A stretch of DNA of 38,607 nucleotides from Nevskiales bacterium (GTDB taxonomy: Bacteria > Pseudomonadota > Gammaproteobacteria > Steroidobacterales > GCA-2729495). Shown here piece after piece: positions 10,515 to 18,983 of the stretch. The stretch is taken from positions 1-38,607 of the forward strand of contig WYBE01000048.1 in the NCBI GenBank assembly GCA_011526045.1, written 5' to 3'. Numbering within the stretch: position 1 is the first letter of the stretch; every line of letters begins with the position of its first letter. The position numbers and the translations under genes are program-made. The notes under the pieces were generated by a model that was not told the origin of the DNA, did no database searches, and worked only from the letters and a program-made list of their open reading frames with translations.

Positions 10515-10823
10515 ATGCTCACCAGGCCGCAGTTCTGGATCCTGACCGCCGCTGGCGCCGTCGCCATTGCGCTGGCAGCGGTCAACATGGTGCTCTTCGA
10601 AGCCAACCGCGAGCTGCAGGCGCAGGCGTCCTCGCGCGCCCAGTTCATTCAGGAGAGCATCGCGCTGGAAAACCTCTACCGGGAGATCGTCCAGGGGCTC
10701 GCTGACCGCGCCGCGCGCACCCGTGACGAGCAGGTTCGTGGCCTGCTCGCCGCTGAGGGATTCAACGTGGAGTTCGCTCCGCCCGTCACCAGCCCGGAAA
10801 CCGGGCCGGCAGCGAAGCGATGA
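10515..10823 (+). CDS. Small membrane-anchored coiled-coil protein (first of a pair)
   Basis: The product has 102 residues. One N-terminal transmembrane helix (about 7-29) is followed by a charged helix (ANRELQAQASSRAQFIQES onward) likely to form a coiled coil, then a short end with LLAAEGFNVEF. It starts 26 bp after icd and overlaps the next gene by four bases (ATGA). The next product has the same layout, so the two look like diverged tandem copies that may form a heteromer on the periplasmic side of the membrane. I do not recognise the family. Confidence 0.7.
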   Translation: MLTRPQFWILTAAGAVAIALAAVNMVLFEANRELQAQASSRAQFIQESIALENLYREIVQGLADRAARTRDEQVRGLLAAEGFNVEFAPPVTSPETGPAAKR

Positions 10824-11173
10824 ACTCCGGATCCGAACCGGCAGCAGCGCTCGCCCGCGCCACGGGATACGGCATCTTCGCCCCGGCGTTGATGCTGGCG
10901 CTGGCCGTGATCAGCTGGTCCGGGTTCCAGGCCGCGCAACTCGTACGCGAGCGTGGCAATCTGCAGACCGCCATCGGGAACCAGGATACGCGGGTCGAGC
11001 AGTCGCAGAAACTGCGCTCGCGCTTCGAATCGCTCACCACCGGCCTCGCAAGACTCGCGCGCACCGGCAATGCCAACGCCACCGTGCTGGTGGAAGAGTT
11101 GCGCCGGCGCGGCTTCAAACTCGAGGGCGACGACCCGCAGGGACCCGCACCGGGCTCAGCGCCCGGACCGTGA
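10820..11173 (+). CDS. Small membrane-anchored coiled-coil protein (second of a pair)
   Basis: The product has 117 residues, with a transmembrane helix at about 17-38, a helical segment rich in Gln, Arg and Glu (LVRERGNLQTAIGNQ onward), and an end (VEELRRRGFKLEGDD) that parallels LLAAEGFNVEF in the preceding protein. The overlapping start implies coupled translation. The gene converges on the glycosyltransferase, and their 3' ends overlap by 18 bp (11156-11173). No function can be assigned. Confidence 0.7.
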   Translation: MNSGSEPAAALARATGYGIFAPALMLALAVISWSGFQAAQLVRERGNLQTAIGNQDTRVEQSQKLRSRFESLTTGLARLARTGNANATVLVEELRRRGFKLEGDDPQGPAPGSAPGP

Positions 11174-12385
11174 GGCGGGCGCGGCCGCCCGCGCGCAGAT
11201 CTCCTCGAAGACCCGCGCGACCGCGAGATGGGACGCATGCTGCTCGACATGGCTGCGCGCGGCCACCGCCAGTTCCCGGCCGCGTTCGGGCTGCTTCAGC
11301 AACCGCAGGAGCGCAGCCGCAAAGGCTTCTGGCGCATCGGCCAGCTCGTAGTGCCGGCCCGGAGCCAGCGGTAAGCCCTCGACGCCGATGGCGGTTGAAA
11401 CCACCGGACAGCCCATCGCCATCGCCTCGAAGACCTTCAGGCGCGTGCCGCCGGCCACCCGCAGCGGAATCACACAGGCCTGCGCCGCGCGGATGTAGGG
11501 CCGCACGTCGTCCACGAAACCCGTGAAAGTCCACCGATGCCCGCTGCGCCGGGCCGCCTCGACGAGCCGCGCCGGCGGGTTGCGGCCGATCACCGTGAAG
11601 CGCGCCTGCGGCCGGACCGCCGCCACGCGTGGCCAGATTTCCGCCAGGAAGAACTCGATGGCATCGATGTTGGCGAGCCAGTCCATGGAGCCGGAGAAAA
11701 CGACCTGTGGTTCCGGGCTTGCAGCCGGCAGCGCGAACTCGTGCAGTGCCAGGTTGACGCCGGTCGGAATCACCGCGGCATGGGTGACGCCGAAACGCGA
11801 TTCGAAGAAGGCCCGGTCGCGCTCGGCGACCGCGACCACCGCGTCGTAGCGCGCGAGCTCGCCGCGTTCGAAGCGTTCCATCTTGCGCGCCTGGCCGCGC
11901 CAGAAGGCCCGCAACGGCGTTGGAGCGACCTCGGCGTGGCGGCGAAAGATCTCGGCCTCGACGTTATGGGTGAACAGCACCGCAGGCACGTCGTGGAACT
12001 GCGGCACCAGCAGCCCCGCATGCGGAAAATCGACCACCACGACCTCGGGCCGCCGCGCCAGCTCGGCTGCGATTACGGGCACCGCCGGCGGCCAGCGGTC
12101 GGTCGCAACCGGGATCGGCAACGGCGAAACCAGGTGGCGCATGCGTGTGAGGGGAAACAACCGGTGGCGTTGGGGCTCCGGCCAGGTGACGAGCCGGTCG
12201 CAGAGCGTATCGAGCGCCGCGCGGTCCGCTGCGAGCTTCGCGGGCGTGGCCGGGCACGCCAGTACCACGGCGAAGCGGCCACCTTTCAGACCCATCAGCA
12301 CGTCGCGGGTGCGGATCTTGCCGCCCGAATCGGCGGGCAGCAGATAACGCGGCGAGACGAAAAGCAGCGTGGGCCGTTCGCTCAT
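11156..12385 (-). CDS. GT4-type glycosyltransferase
   Basis: The product has 409 residues with two Rossmann domains (GT-B fold). The N-terminal domain opens with LLFVSPRYLLPADSGGKIRT, the glycine-rich acceptor loop of family 4 enzymes, and includes VLFTHNVEAE. The C-terminal domain has VVFSGSMDW, FTVIGRNPP, FTGFVDDVRPY and the donor site IPLRVAGGTRLKVFEAMAMG with its conserved Glu. It would move a sugar from a nucleotide donor to a surface glycan or lipid; the exact acceptor is unknown. The ATG at 12385 is used because upstream sequence in the frame is Arg-rich shadow of glpD. It follows glpD on the same strand after about 100 bp. Confidence 0.88.
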   Translation of the reverse strand: MSERPTLLFVSPRYLLPADSGGKIRTRDVLMGLKGGRFAVVLACPATPAKLAADRAALDTLCDRLVTWPEPQRHRLFPLTRMRHLVSPLPIPVATDRWPPAVPVIAAELARRPEVVVVDFPHAGLLVPQFHDVPAVLFTHNVEAEIFRRHAEVAPTPLRAFWRGQARKMERFERGELARYDAVVAVAERDRAFFESRFGVTHAAVIPTGVNLALHEFALPAASPEPQVVFSGSMDWLANIDAIEFFLAEIWPRVAAVRPQARFTVIGRNPPARLVEAARRSGHRWTFTGFVDDVRPYIRAAQACVIPLRVAGGTRLKVFEAMAMGCPVVSTAIGVEGLPLAPGRHYELADAPEAFAAALLRLLKQPERGRELAVAARSHVEQHASHLAVARVFEEICARAAAPASRSGR

Positions 12386-12488
12386 CGGGAGGTCATCTCG
12401 GTCACGAATGCAGTATTGCATGGCCTGCGGCCATGGTTGCGTGGGTCCGTCTCGGTCTCGACAGTGTCCCTGTCGTTGGCGTTGCTCA

Positions 12489-14075
12489 TCAGCCCGGCAC
12501 CTGCAGTCTCGCAATCTCATCCCGGTAATGCCGCTCTTCCGCCACAGCCCGCGCATCGCTCCAGCCCAGGTGCTGACGCACGATCGCCAGCGCCGCCGGC
12601 AGGACCGCGGTGCCGAGGTCCGCACCGAGCCCGAGCATCGTGCGACGCATGAGACAGTCGGCGAGCGTCGTTGCCAGCTCATCCTCGAAGGCGAAGACGA
12701 TCTCCGCGGCGAGCGCATGACTGCGCGGGCAGATCTCCGCAGCCAGAGCCGGCGTCTTCGCGGCCAGGGCGGCCACCGCGGCCGCACGCGTCCCGTATAG
12801 CCCGGTAAGGCGCGCAGCCGTCGCCGCCGACAGGCCAGAACGGCCGCAGAGCTCGGCAGCGAGCGGCACCGGGTCGGCAAGCGCACCGGGCAATGGCCGC
12901 CGGGCCGTGTCGCATGACCGCAGGCTCCCCGGCACCTTGCGGGCGAGACGGTTCACCACCTGCTCGGCAAGGCTCCGGTAGGTGGTGAGCTTGCCGCCGA
13001 TGACAGAGTACAGGCCGCGCGCAACGGTGCGATGGTGGCGGATCAGGTGCCGGCGCGTGATCGCAGCCTGCTCGGCCGCCGCAACCGCCGGCAGCGGACG
13101 CACGCCAACGTAGCAGTACCGGATATGCGCGCGATCGAGCGCCGCGGCCGGGAACAGCCGCGAGGTCTCGGCGAGGAGATAGTCGATTTCGCCGGGGTCG
13201 GCCGCCACCCGCGCAGGGTCCCCGTCGAAGGCGACGTCGGTTGTGCCGATGAGCGTCATGCCGTTCCACGGCAGCACAAAGAACGGTCGCCCGTCCGCGC
13301 CCGCCTCCGCGTAACAGGCCGACGCGCCGAGTCCGGGCAAGGCATCCACGACAATGTGCGTGCCCCGGGAACCGCCGATGAAACGGCGCAGGCGCCGGCC
13401 CGGCAACGAGCCGACGAGCTGGTCCACCCACGGCCCGGTGGCGTTCACCACCAGCGGCGCGGCAAGTCGGCTCACCGCCCCGTCGCGCAGGTCGCGCACC
13501 TCGACACCGATGACTCGCCCGCCATCGACCTGGATGCGTTCGGCACGCGTCCAGGCGCGCAACTGCGCGCCGGCCTGCTGCGCGTCGAGCAGGTTCTCCA
13601 GCACCAGCCGTTCCGGGAACACCACCTGCGCGTCGAAGTAGCTCGCCGCACCCCGCAGGGTCTCGGTCTGCAGGCCGGGCAGCGCCGCGACCGCACCAGC
13701 CACATCGAGCATCCGGTGACGCGGGAGCGACTTGCCGGCGGAGAGCAGGTCGTAGAGCCACATGCCGGCGCGGATCGTCGCGCGGCCCCGGCGGCCACCG
13801 CGGTATACCGGAATCACCAGCGGCAGCGGCCGCACCAGGTGCGGCGCGGTGCGGAGCAGTATTTCGCGCTCGCGCAACGATTCGAAGACGAGGGAAAATT
13901 CCGCGAACTCCAGGTACCGCAGCCCACCGTGGATCAGCCGGCTCGACCAGCGCGAGGTGGCGTTGCAGAAATCACCCTGCTCGACCAGGCATACGCGCAT
14001 CCCGCGGCAGGCGGCATCGCGCGCAATGCCGGCGCCGTTGATGCCGCCGCCAATGATGATCACGTCAAAGGACAC
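12489..14075 (-). CDS. glpD: Aerobic glycerol-3-phosphate dehydrogenase
   Basis: The product has 528 residues. GlpD oxidises glycerol 3-phosphate to dihydroxyacetone phosphate at the inner membrane and passes electrons to quinone. The FAD-binding motif VIIIGGGINGAGIARDAA begins three residues after the start, then EQGDFCNATSRWSSRLIHGG and LRYLEFAEF, all hallmarks of the family. Later come VVNATGPWVD, LPWNGMTLIGTTD and SVIGGKLTTYRSLAE. The C-terminal domain (from about residue 385) is the helical cap. A GTG at 14075 is the only start consistent with the FAD motif; no ATG lies in frame close by. No glpF, glpK or glpR is adjacent, so glycerol use is not organised as an operon here. Confidence 0.93.
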   Translation of the reverse strand: MSFDVIIIGGGINGAGIARDAACRGMRVCLVEQGDFCNATSRWSSRLIHGGLRYLEFAEFSLVFESLREREILLRTAPHLVRPLPLVIPVYRGGRRGRATIRAGMWLYDLLSAGKSLPRHRMLDVAGAVAALPGLQTETLRGAASYFDAQVVFPERLVLENLLDAQQAGAQLRAWTRAERIQVDGGRVIGVEVRDLRDGAVSRLAAPLVVNATGPWVDQLVGSLPGRRLRRFIGGSRGTHIVVDALPGLGASACYAEAGADGRPFFVLPWNGMTLIGTTDVAFDGDPARVAADPGEIDYLLAETSRLFPAAALDRAHIRYCYVGVRPLPAVAAAEQAAITRRHLIRHHRTVARGLYSVIGGKLTTYRSLAEQVVNRLARKVPGSLRSCDTARRPLPGALADPVPLAAELCGRSGLSAATAARLTGLYGTRAAAVAALAAKTPALAAEICPRSHALAAEIVFAFEDELATTLADCLMRRTMLGLGADLGTAVLPAALAIVRQHLGWSDARAVAEERHYRDEIARLQVPG

Positions 14076-14519
14076 GCACTGCGTTTCCGTTCGCCAGGCA
14101 GCGCGGAGCCTAGCATGGCACGGGCAGCGGGCACCGCTGGCGCAGTTCACATCGTCGCGGACCGCCGGTCCGGGCCGTACGGCCGGCGAGGCCCACGCTG
14201 CGCGGCAGTTGGTGAGCGACCCGCCTCTCCCGAAGGGCCGCGCTCCAATGCTGGCCAGTGCTGCCGTGGTCACCCGCGCGGCAGGTGCCGCCCCGCACGC
14301 GCTCCGGTATTCAGTTGCAGGCGCGATCCGCCGGCCGCCCGCCTGCCCGCGCCGTGCACCCCCGCGCGAAAACACCCGGCGCCCGCAGGCGATCCGTGCT
14401 AAGGATATGTGCCTGATGCCGGGAATGGAGTGCCGAGGATGCCAACACGCTGGTCGACCATGATCCGACTGCCGGCATTTCACCGGCGAGTTGTATCCGA
14501 CGGTGGCGGGACGACGAAA
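14076..14519. other. Intergenic gap with no gene
   Basis: This 444-bp divergent gap lies between glpD and the secreted-protein gene. Frames through it on both strands are open but Arg/Pro/Ala-rich and lack ribosome binding sites. It should hold both promoters; I see no clear -10/-35 pair. Confidence 0.5.
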
Positions 14520-15212
14520 ATGCGAGTCAGCTCGCTGTCCGCGGCAATGCTCGCCCTGGCCGTCTCGTGCCCATCGGCAAGCGCCGCGCTGCCCCCGCCC
14601 ACCTCTGCCGAGTTCTGCGTCGCCGTGCAGAAGCTCCTGGCGAGCACGAACGTCGAAGGAGAAAACACCGTCTTCACCGATATGCGGGACTACCGCAAGT
14701 CGAAGCCCATGGTCGATCCGTTGCAGATCTTCCAGGTGGTGAGTTACGCCGGTGCGATGCCCGTCATGGTCTCGTGCAAGGTCAAGACCGCCGCGCACCT
14801 GCGCGCCGCCTACGGGGAACAGGCGGCAGGTGAGCAACGATTCTGTCCGGCGGTCACGCGCCAGGTGCTGGCCGAGGCGGTCGCGCAGCTTCAGGCGTCG
14901 GGCCAGGGCGCGGCAGCGGAGCGTGCGGCGGCGTTCATCGTCGATGACAACGAACCCTATGCCACGGGCAGCAGCTACCTCGCCGACTTCGCGCTGAGCT
15001 ACCGCGCTGATGACGGGCGGGTGCACCTCAACTCGCCCGGCCTGTTCCAGGATTACGACAGCTGGTTCACCCCGCTCCTGCCGGAGCGCTTCCAGGGGCA
15101 AAGTTACTGTCATCTCCCCACGGTGGACTACATCAAGGCACTGGCGACCGGGGCGATGCAGCCGGGCACCGTCATGACAGGCGCCGAAGACGCGCCGGTG
15201 ACGCCAAGGTAA
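14520..15212 (+). CDS. Secreted hypothetical protein, about 230 residues
   Basis: A signal peptide spans about residues 1-22 (MRVSSLSAAMLALAVSCPSASA). The mature protein has cysteines in EFCVAVQ, MVSCKVK, QRFCPAV and QSYCHLP, which suggests disulfides in the periplasm. The four cysteines and the SYLADFALSY segment look like a folded domain, but I do not recognise a family. The ATG at 14520 is preferred because it puts the signal peptide at the very N terminus; an upstream ATG at 14460 would add 20 residues. It stands alone between glpD and the convergent MFS gene. Confidence 0.65.
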   Translation: MRVSSLSAAMLALAVSCPSASAALPPPTSAEFCVAVQKLLASTNVEGENTVFTDMRDYRKSKPMVDPLQIFQVVSYAGAMPVMVSCKVKTAAHLRAAYGEQAAGEQRFCPAVTRQVLAEAVAQLQASGQGAAAERAAAFIVDDNEPYATGSSYLADFALSYRADDGRVHLNSPGLFQDYDSWFTPLLPERFQGQSYCHLPTVDYIKALATGAMQPGTVMTGAEDAPVTPR

Positions 15213-15328
15213 CCGGGCTCCCGCCGGTGCACGGCGTGGCGGATGGACCTGCTCGCCGGGCCTCCGGACTCTCCCCGTCCCCGGGCCTCGCCGCCGGCTG
15301 CGGCGCCGGCTGAGCACACCGGCAGGCG

Positions 15329-16549
15329 TCAGCCGACGAGCCGATCGCGGTGGCGCAGGACCGGAAACCAGCGGGCCCAGAGCGCGGCGACCGCGAGGGT
15401 TCCGATGCCTCCGACCACCACGCAGGCCACGGTGCCGATCAATGCGGCGAGCACACCCGACTCGAACTCGCCCAGTTCGTTCGAAGCGCCGATGAACACC
15501 GAGTTCACCGCCGAGACGCGGCCACGCATCTCATCCGGCGTCTCGATCTGCACCAGGGTCTGGCGGATCACGACACTCACCATGTCGGCCGCGCCGAGCA
15601 CGAACAGGAAGGCCAGCGACAGCGGGAAGCTCCTGGACAACCCGAAACCGATGGTAGCGACGCCGAAGATTGCGACCGCCTGGAACATGCGCAGTCCCGC
15701 GCGCCGCTCCAGCGGCCGCCAGGCGAGGAACAGAGCCGTGGCGAGCGCACCGGCCGCAGGCGCGCTGCGCAACAGTCCGAGGCCCGACGGGCCGACCTCG
15801 AGTATGTCGCGGGCGAATATCGGCAACAGCGCGGTGGCGCCGCCGAGCAGGACCGCAAAGAGATCGAGCGAGATCGCGCCGAGCACTGCCGGACGCGAAC
15901 GGATGAAGCTGATGCCGGCAAGCAGGCTTTCGCGCGTCACCCGCCCCGCCTGGGACGCTACTGCCCGATGCCGGATCATGGCGAAAAGCAGCGAGGTGGC
16001 GAGAAACAGCACGGCGACCGCCGCGAACACCACGACCTCGCCGAGGACATACAGCACCCCGCCGACCGCCGGACCGATGATGGTCGCGGTCTGCCAGCCG
16101 GAGGAAGCCCAGGCAATCGCCGCGCCAAACTCCTCGCGCGGCACGAGATTCGGCAACAGCGCCTGCCCGGCCGGGTTCGCGAAGGCGCGGGTTGCGCCGA
16201 ACACGAGCACCAGCGCGTACACCTGCCACATCTCGCTGGTACGGGTCCAGGCGCAGGCCAGCAGGCCGAGCGCGGTCAGCACCGTGAGCAGGTAACAGCC
16301 GACGAGGATCGCACGCCGGTCGTAACGGTCTGCCACGTGCCCGGTGACCAGCGCCAACCCGATCGCCGGCAGAAAGGTCGCAAGCCCGACGAGGCCGAGC
16401 GCGAGCGGGCTCCCCGTGATGTCGTACACCAGCCAGCCGACGGCCACGTTCTGCACCTGCACCGCCATCGCCGACAGGAACCGCCCGGCCAGGAACAGCG
16501 CGAAATCGCGGTGGCGCAGGACGCCGCGCGACGGCAGCATGCCGTTCAT
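15329..16549 (-). CDS. MFS transporter, EntS-like exporter family
   Basis: The product has 406 residues with twelve predicted transmembrane helices. The loop between helices 2 and 3 has the MFS signature GHVADRYDRRAILVG, and a related motif (TPDEMRGRVSAVNSVF) lies in the second half. The opening, RHRDFALFLAGRFLSAMAVQVQNVAVGWLVYD, is typical of the EntS/MFS_3 group that exports siderophores or drugs. The substrate is unknown. Its ATG overlaps the stop of the DUF938 methyltransferase by four bases (16546-16549), so the two are translationally coupled. Confidence 0.9.
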   Translation of the reverse strand: MNGMLPSRGVLRHRDFALFLAGRFLSAMAVQVQNVAVGWLVYDITGSPLALGLVGLATFLPAIGLALVTGHVADRYDRRAILVGCYLLTVLTALGLLACAWTRTSEMWQVYALVLVFGATRAFANPAGQALLPNLVPREEFGAAIAWASSGWQTATIIGPAVGGVLYVLGEVVVFAAVAVLFLATSLLFAMIRHRAVASQAGRVTRESLLAGISFIRSRPAVLGAISLDLFAVLLGGATALLPIFARDILEVGPSGLGLLRSAPAAGALATALFLAWRPLERRAGLRMFQAVAIFGVATIGFGLSRSFPLSLAFLFVLGAADMVSVVIRQTLVQIETPDEMRGRVSAVNSVFIGASNELGEFESGVLAALIGTVACVVVGGIGTLAVAALWARWFPVLRHRDRLVG

Positions 16550-17160
16550 GCGCCCGCGGCCCGGCGCCAGACCAGCGCCTGGTTGTTCGCCGGCATGGCG
16601 TGGTCAGCGTGCAGCGACAACCCCTGCGCGCGCGCCAGACTGTCGACCATCTCGAAATCGCGCACGCCGCTCAGGGGGTCGCGGGCTCTCAGCCACTGAT
16701 GGAATGCCGCGTTGCTCGGCGTCGTGAACCGCCCGCCGTACCGCAACGGGCCGTAGACGCAGAGCACGCCACCGGGCGCGAGGACCTCGCCCACGCCCAG
16801 GAAGAACTGTTCCACCTGCGCCGCGGACATGATGTGCAGCGTATTGGCGCTGAACACCGCGTCGAACTCCCGCGCCGTCCAGGGACGGCTGGCGACATCG
16901 AGTGCGATCGCCGCGCGAACGTTCGCCGGTGCCTCCGCCTGCAGGCGCGCGCGCAGCGCAGCCAGCCCGGTCGCGAGCTCACTCGGTTGCCAGTGCAGAT
17001 CGGGAAGATGGCGGGCAAACCAGACTGCATGCTGCCCGGTGCCGCTACCCACCTCCAGCACCTCTGTTGCACCGGCCAGCGCATCACGCAGCACCTCGAG
17101 GATCGGGTCCTTGTTGCGCTCACAGGACTCCGAATACGGCAGCGATCCGGCGCAATTCAT
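16546..17160 (-). CDS. DUF938 class I SAM-dependent methyltransferase
   Basis: The product has 204 residues. The opening PYSESCERNKDPILEVL is the DUF938 signature. The SAM-binding motif I is VLEVGSGTGQHAVWFA (about 34-49); motif II lies near WQPSEL, and the post-motif region FDAVFSANTLHIMS follows. The family is small and cytoplasmic, and the methyl acceptor is not established. It is the first gene of a two-gene unit with the MFS exporter, which hints that the methylated product could be an exported metabolite; that is inference. Confidence 0.88.
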   Translation of the reverse strand: MNCAGSLPYSESCERNKDPILEVLRDALAGATEVLEVGSGTGQHAVWFARHLPDLHWQPSELATGLAALRARLQAEAPANVRAAIALDVASRPWTAREFDAVFSANTLHIMSAAQVEQFFLGVGEVLAPGGVLCVYGPLRYGGRFTTPSNAAFHQWLRARDPLSGVRDFEMVDSLARAQGLSLHADHAMPANNQALVWRRAAGA

Positions 17161-17320
17161 CGCTGGCGTTCGTGGTCTGCAGGCACGGCGGACGACCGCA
17201 CCGGGCCATCATCGCGGAGGGCAGGCAGACAAAGAGTGAAAGGACGGGTCTTCATCGAGTGCGCCGGCGCCACGGTAGCTGCAGGCATCACGCCGATCAA
17301 CTGGCCGCTGCGTGCCGGAA

Positions 17321-17380
17321 GCGCGACCACCGCATCGTCCAGCGACGACCCACGGCATTCCCGCAGATCGGCGCAGAACC
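17321..17380. repeat. Dispersed 60-bp terminator-associated repeat, copy A
   Basis: These 60 bases match 18924-18983 at 54 positions. The copy starts GCGCGACCACCGCATCGTCC and ends in GAACC directly before the A-run of an intrinsic terminator. Read along the minus strand, it begins right after the U-tract of the cold-shock gene terminator. It is intergenic. Confidence 0.8.
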
Positions 17381-17407
17381 AAAAAAAAGCCCCGGACGAG
17401 CCGGGGC
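17381..17407 (-). terminator. Intrinsic terminator of the cold-shock gene
   Basis: On the minus strand GCCCCGG pairs with CCGGGGC around a five-base loop and is followed by eight T residues (17381-17388). It lies about 25 bp after the stop codon of the cold-shock gene. Confidence 0.88.
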
Positions 17408-17432
17408 TTTGTGTCGAAACGCAGAACCGCGA

Positions 17433-17636
17433 TCAGGCGGCTTTGAGGTTCGACGCCGCGGGCTTGCCGCGCTCATTCACGACTTCGAAGGAAACCTTCT
17501 GCCCTTCGTTCAGGGTCGGCAGGCCGGCAGCCTGCACCGCGCTGATGTGGACGAAGACATCCTTGGAGCCGTCGGACGGCTGGATGAAACCATAGCCCTT
17601 CTGGGCGTTGAACCACTTCACTGTACCGGTAGTCAC
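17433..17636 (-). CDS. Cold-shock domain protein (CspA family)
   Basis: The product has 67 residues, the size of a single cold-shock domain, which binds single-stranded RNA and DNA and melts RNA structure. Both RNP motifs are present: KGYGFIQP (RNP1, with Phe at the usual place) and VFVHIS (RNP2). It opens [16 protein letters not shown] and ends SNLKAA. The start is a GTG at 17636 with GGAG upstream on the minus strand. A strong hairpin lies in the leader, and an intrinsic terminator follows. Whether it is cold-induced cannot be told from the coding sequence. Confidence 0.95.
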   Translation of the reverse strand: MTTGTVKWFNAQKGYGFIQPSDGSKDVFVHISAVQAAGLPTLNEGQKVSFEVVNERGKPAASNLKAA

Positions 17637-17667
17637 GTAAAAAGCACTCCAATAGATTGATAACTCC

Positions 17668-17700
17668 GTTTGCCACTGCGGCCAGGCCGCCCCGGCAAAC
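17668..17700 (-). promoter_or_regulatory. Hairpin between tRNA-Arg and the cold-shock gene
   Basis: GTTTGCC (17668-17674) and GGCAAAC (17694-17700) are perfect arms around an inner GCGGC/GCCGC stem. There is no T-run on either strand, so it is unlikely to be a simple terminator. It may be a leader structure of the cold-shock mRNA or a tRNA processing signal. Confidence 0.5.
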
Positions 17701-17742
17701 GTGGCGCCACGGTATGCTTTCCGGGCGACCGGGTCAACCGTC

Positions 17743-17819
17743 TGGCGCACCCGGACGGACTCGAACCGCCGACCCCCTGGTTCGAAGCCAGGTGCTCTAT
17801 CCAACTGAGCTACGGGTGC
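17743..17819 (-). tRNA. tRNA-Arg (anticodon UCG)
   Basis: On the minus strand the 77-nt cloverleaf is complete. The acceptor arms GCACCCG and CGGGTGC pair, the D arm is GCTC/GAGC, the anticodon stem CCTGG/CCAGG holds the loop CTTCGAA with anticodon TCG, and the T arm GGCGG/CCGTC surrounds TTCGAGT. CCA is encoded at the 3' end (17743-17745). It reads CGA codons (and wobble partners) for arginine. The cold-shock gene lies downstream on the same strand, and a 23-nt copy of the tRNA 5' end lies 194 bp upstream. Confidence 0.95.
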
Positions 17820-17994
17820 GCGCCAAGCAGCACGATTATCTCTCACCACGAGGCAAGCCAACGGCGCTGCGCGCCGTGGTGCTCCCCTCGGCCCGCAAGC
17901 GGACCTCGGGTCCGGCCGCTCGCTTGCACGCTCGCGGCGTTCGCGGCTGGCCGGCCCTTCGCCCGGCCCGGCACTGCGTGCCGCCGCCGCTCAC

Positions 17995-18017
17995 CCAACT
18001 GAGCTACGGGTGCGCGC
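17995..18017 (-). repeat. Partial copy of the tRNA-Arg 5' half
   Basis: These 23 bases are identical to 17801-17823, which cover the 5' acceptor strand, position 8-9 bases and D stem of the tRNA plus four bases upstream. The match stops after the D stem. The 194 bp between the copies are very GC-rich, with no gene. It may be a tandem duplication relic or the scar of an insertion at the tRNA gene. Confidence 0.75.
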
Positions 18018-18028
18018 GCTCTACCAGC

Positions 18029-18691
18029 CTACCGCCGTGCGGCCATCATCTTCATGAAGCCATCGAAGGCGGTGCCATACGCATTGAGCACCTCGGCACA
18101 CACCGCGTGCTTGTCCATCGCCTTCCACCAGGTCGCCAGCCGGCCACCCGCCACCGGGTCGGGAATGTCGAACTGACCCGCGGTGATGATCTTGCGTGTC
18201 ATCGCGATGGTCGGGCCGAGTGCGCAGTCACCGAAAGTCGGTGTCGCGCCGACGCAGAACGGCCCGGCACCCATCACCTGCTCGAGGTAGCCGCAGACCT
18301 TCACGATCTCCTTGCCCGCGGCCTCCACGGCAGCCGCATCACGCTTGGCCGGATTCATGTGCCGGAACAGTGGTCCGACCTGGACGGCGAGATACAGATC
18401 AGTGATGCGCCCAACGAGGCGGCTGCGCGCGCGTTCGAGCGGTTCCGCGGGCAGGCCCGATTGCTTCGGGTAAACATCCTCGAGGTAATCGCAGATGATG
18501 GTGGACTCCCCGATGCCCTTCCCGTCCACCTCCAGCGCCGGCATCTTGCCGATCGGATTGAGCTTCAGGAATTCGGGGCTTTTAATGCCGCCCCCGGGGG
18601 CTTCCTCGAGCGGCAGATCCACGCCCTTGAGCTTCGCAAACATGACGACGCGTGCGACATAGGGCGAGGCGATGGAACCGTAAAGCTTCAT
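18029..18691 (-). CDS. Glutathione S-transferase family protein
   Basis: The product has 220 residues. The N-terminal thioredoxin-like domain opens KLYGSIASPYVARVVMFAKLKG and has the cis-proline region NPIGKMPALEVDG, followed by the GESTIICDYLED motif that binds the glutathione gamma-glutamyl group. The C-terminal helical domain (from about 90) has ATPTFGDCALGPTI, the N-capping box of the fold. The ATG at 18691 has GGAG upstream. Substrate is unknown. It is a single gene between the tRNA region and the repeat/terminator block. Confidence 0.9.
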   Translation of the reverse strand: MKLYGSIASPYVARVVMFAKLKGVDLPLEEAPGGGIKSPEFLKLNPIGKMPALEVDGKGIGESTIICDYLEDVYPKQSGLPAEPLERARSRLVGRITDLYLAVQVGPLFRHMNPAKRDAAAVEAAGKEIVKVCGYLEQVMGAGPFCVGATPTFGDCALGPTIAMTRKIITAGQFDIPDPVAGGRLATWWKAMDKHAVCAEVLNAYGTAFDGFMKMMAARR

Positions 18692-18872
18692 GACTGTTCT
18701 CCGATTGTTCTTCCGGCGCAGGTGCACATGTTCCCGCAGCGCCCGCCTCCCGGTCAACGCCGGTGAATGCCGCAAGGCGGACCGCTGCCTCAACCAGCCG
18801 GCCGGGCGGCTGCTGCGGTCGGGCCGTTGCCGCCGGCGTGCCCGGGGTTACGATCACCGCGTGCTGGCGTGG

Positions 18873-18905
18873 CGCCAAGCACCGTGCGACGCATCGTGCT
18901 TGGCG
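18873..18905. repeat. 10-bp perfect inverted repeat inside the repeat block
   Basis: CGCCAAGCAC (18873-18882) and GTGCTTGGCG (18896-18905) are perfect complements around a 13-base loop. The right arm and the following GGCGGATG also occur, diverged, at 139-170 (28 of 32 bases identical over 18883-18914). It directly adjoins copy B of the 60-bp repeat. Confidence 0.65.
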
Positions 18906-18923
18906 AGGCGGATGCCGCCGGGG

Positions 18924-18983
18924 GCGCGACCACCGCATCGTCCACCAATGACCCACGACATTCCCGCAGATCGGCGATGAACC
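18924..18983. repeat. Dispersed 60-bp terminator-associated repeat, copy B
   Basis: This copy differs from 17321-17380 at six of 60 positions. It too ends in GAACC against the A-run of an intrinsic terminator, this time that of the kelch-cytochrome gene. A shorter third copy lies at 29095-29121 in the opposite orientation. Confidence 0.8.

Noticed and set aside
14076..15317. 414-codon N-terminal extension of glpD
   Set aside because: It overlaps another gene on the opposite strand and the FAD motif already begins three residues after the GTG at 14075.
17668..17700. Terminator for the tRNA-Arg gene
   Set aside because: The hairpin is strong, but neither strand has a T-run after it, so I list it only as a structure.
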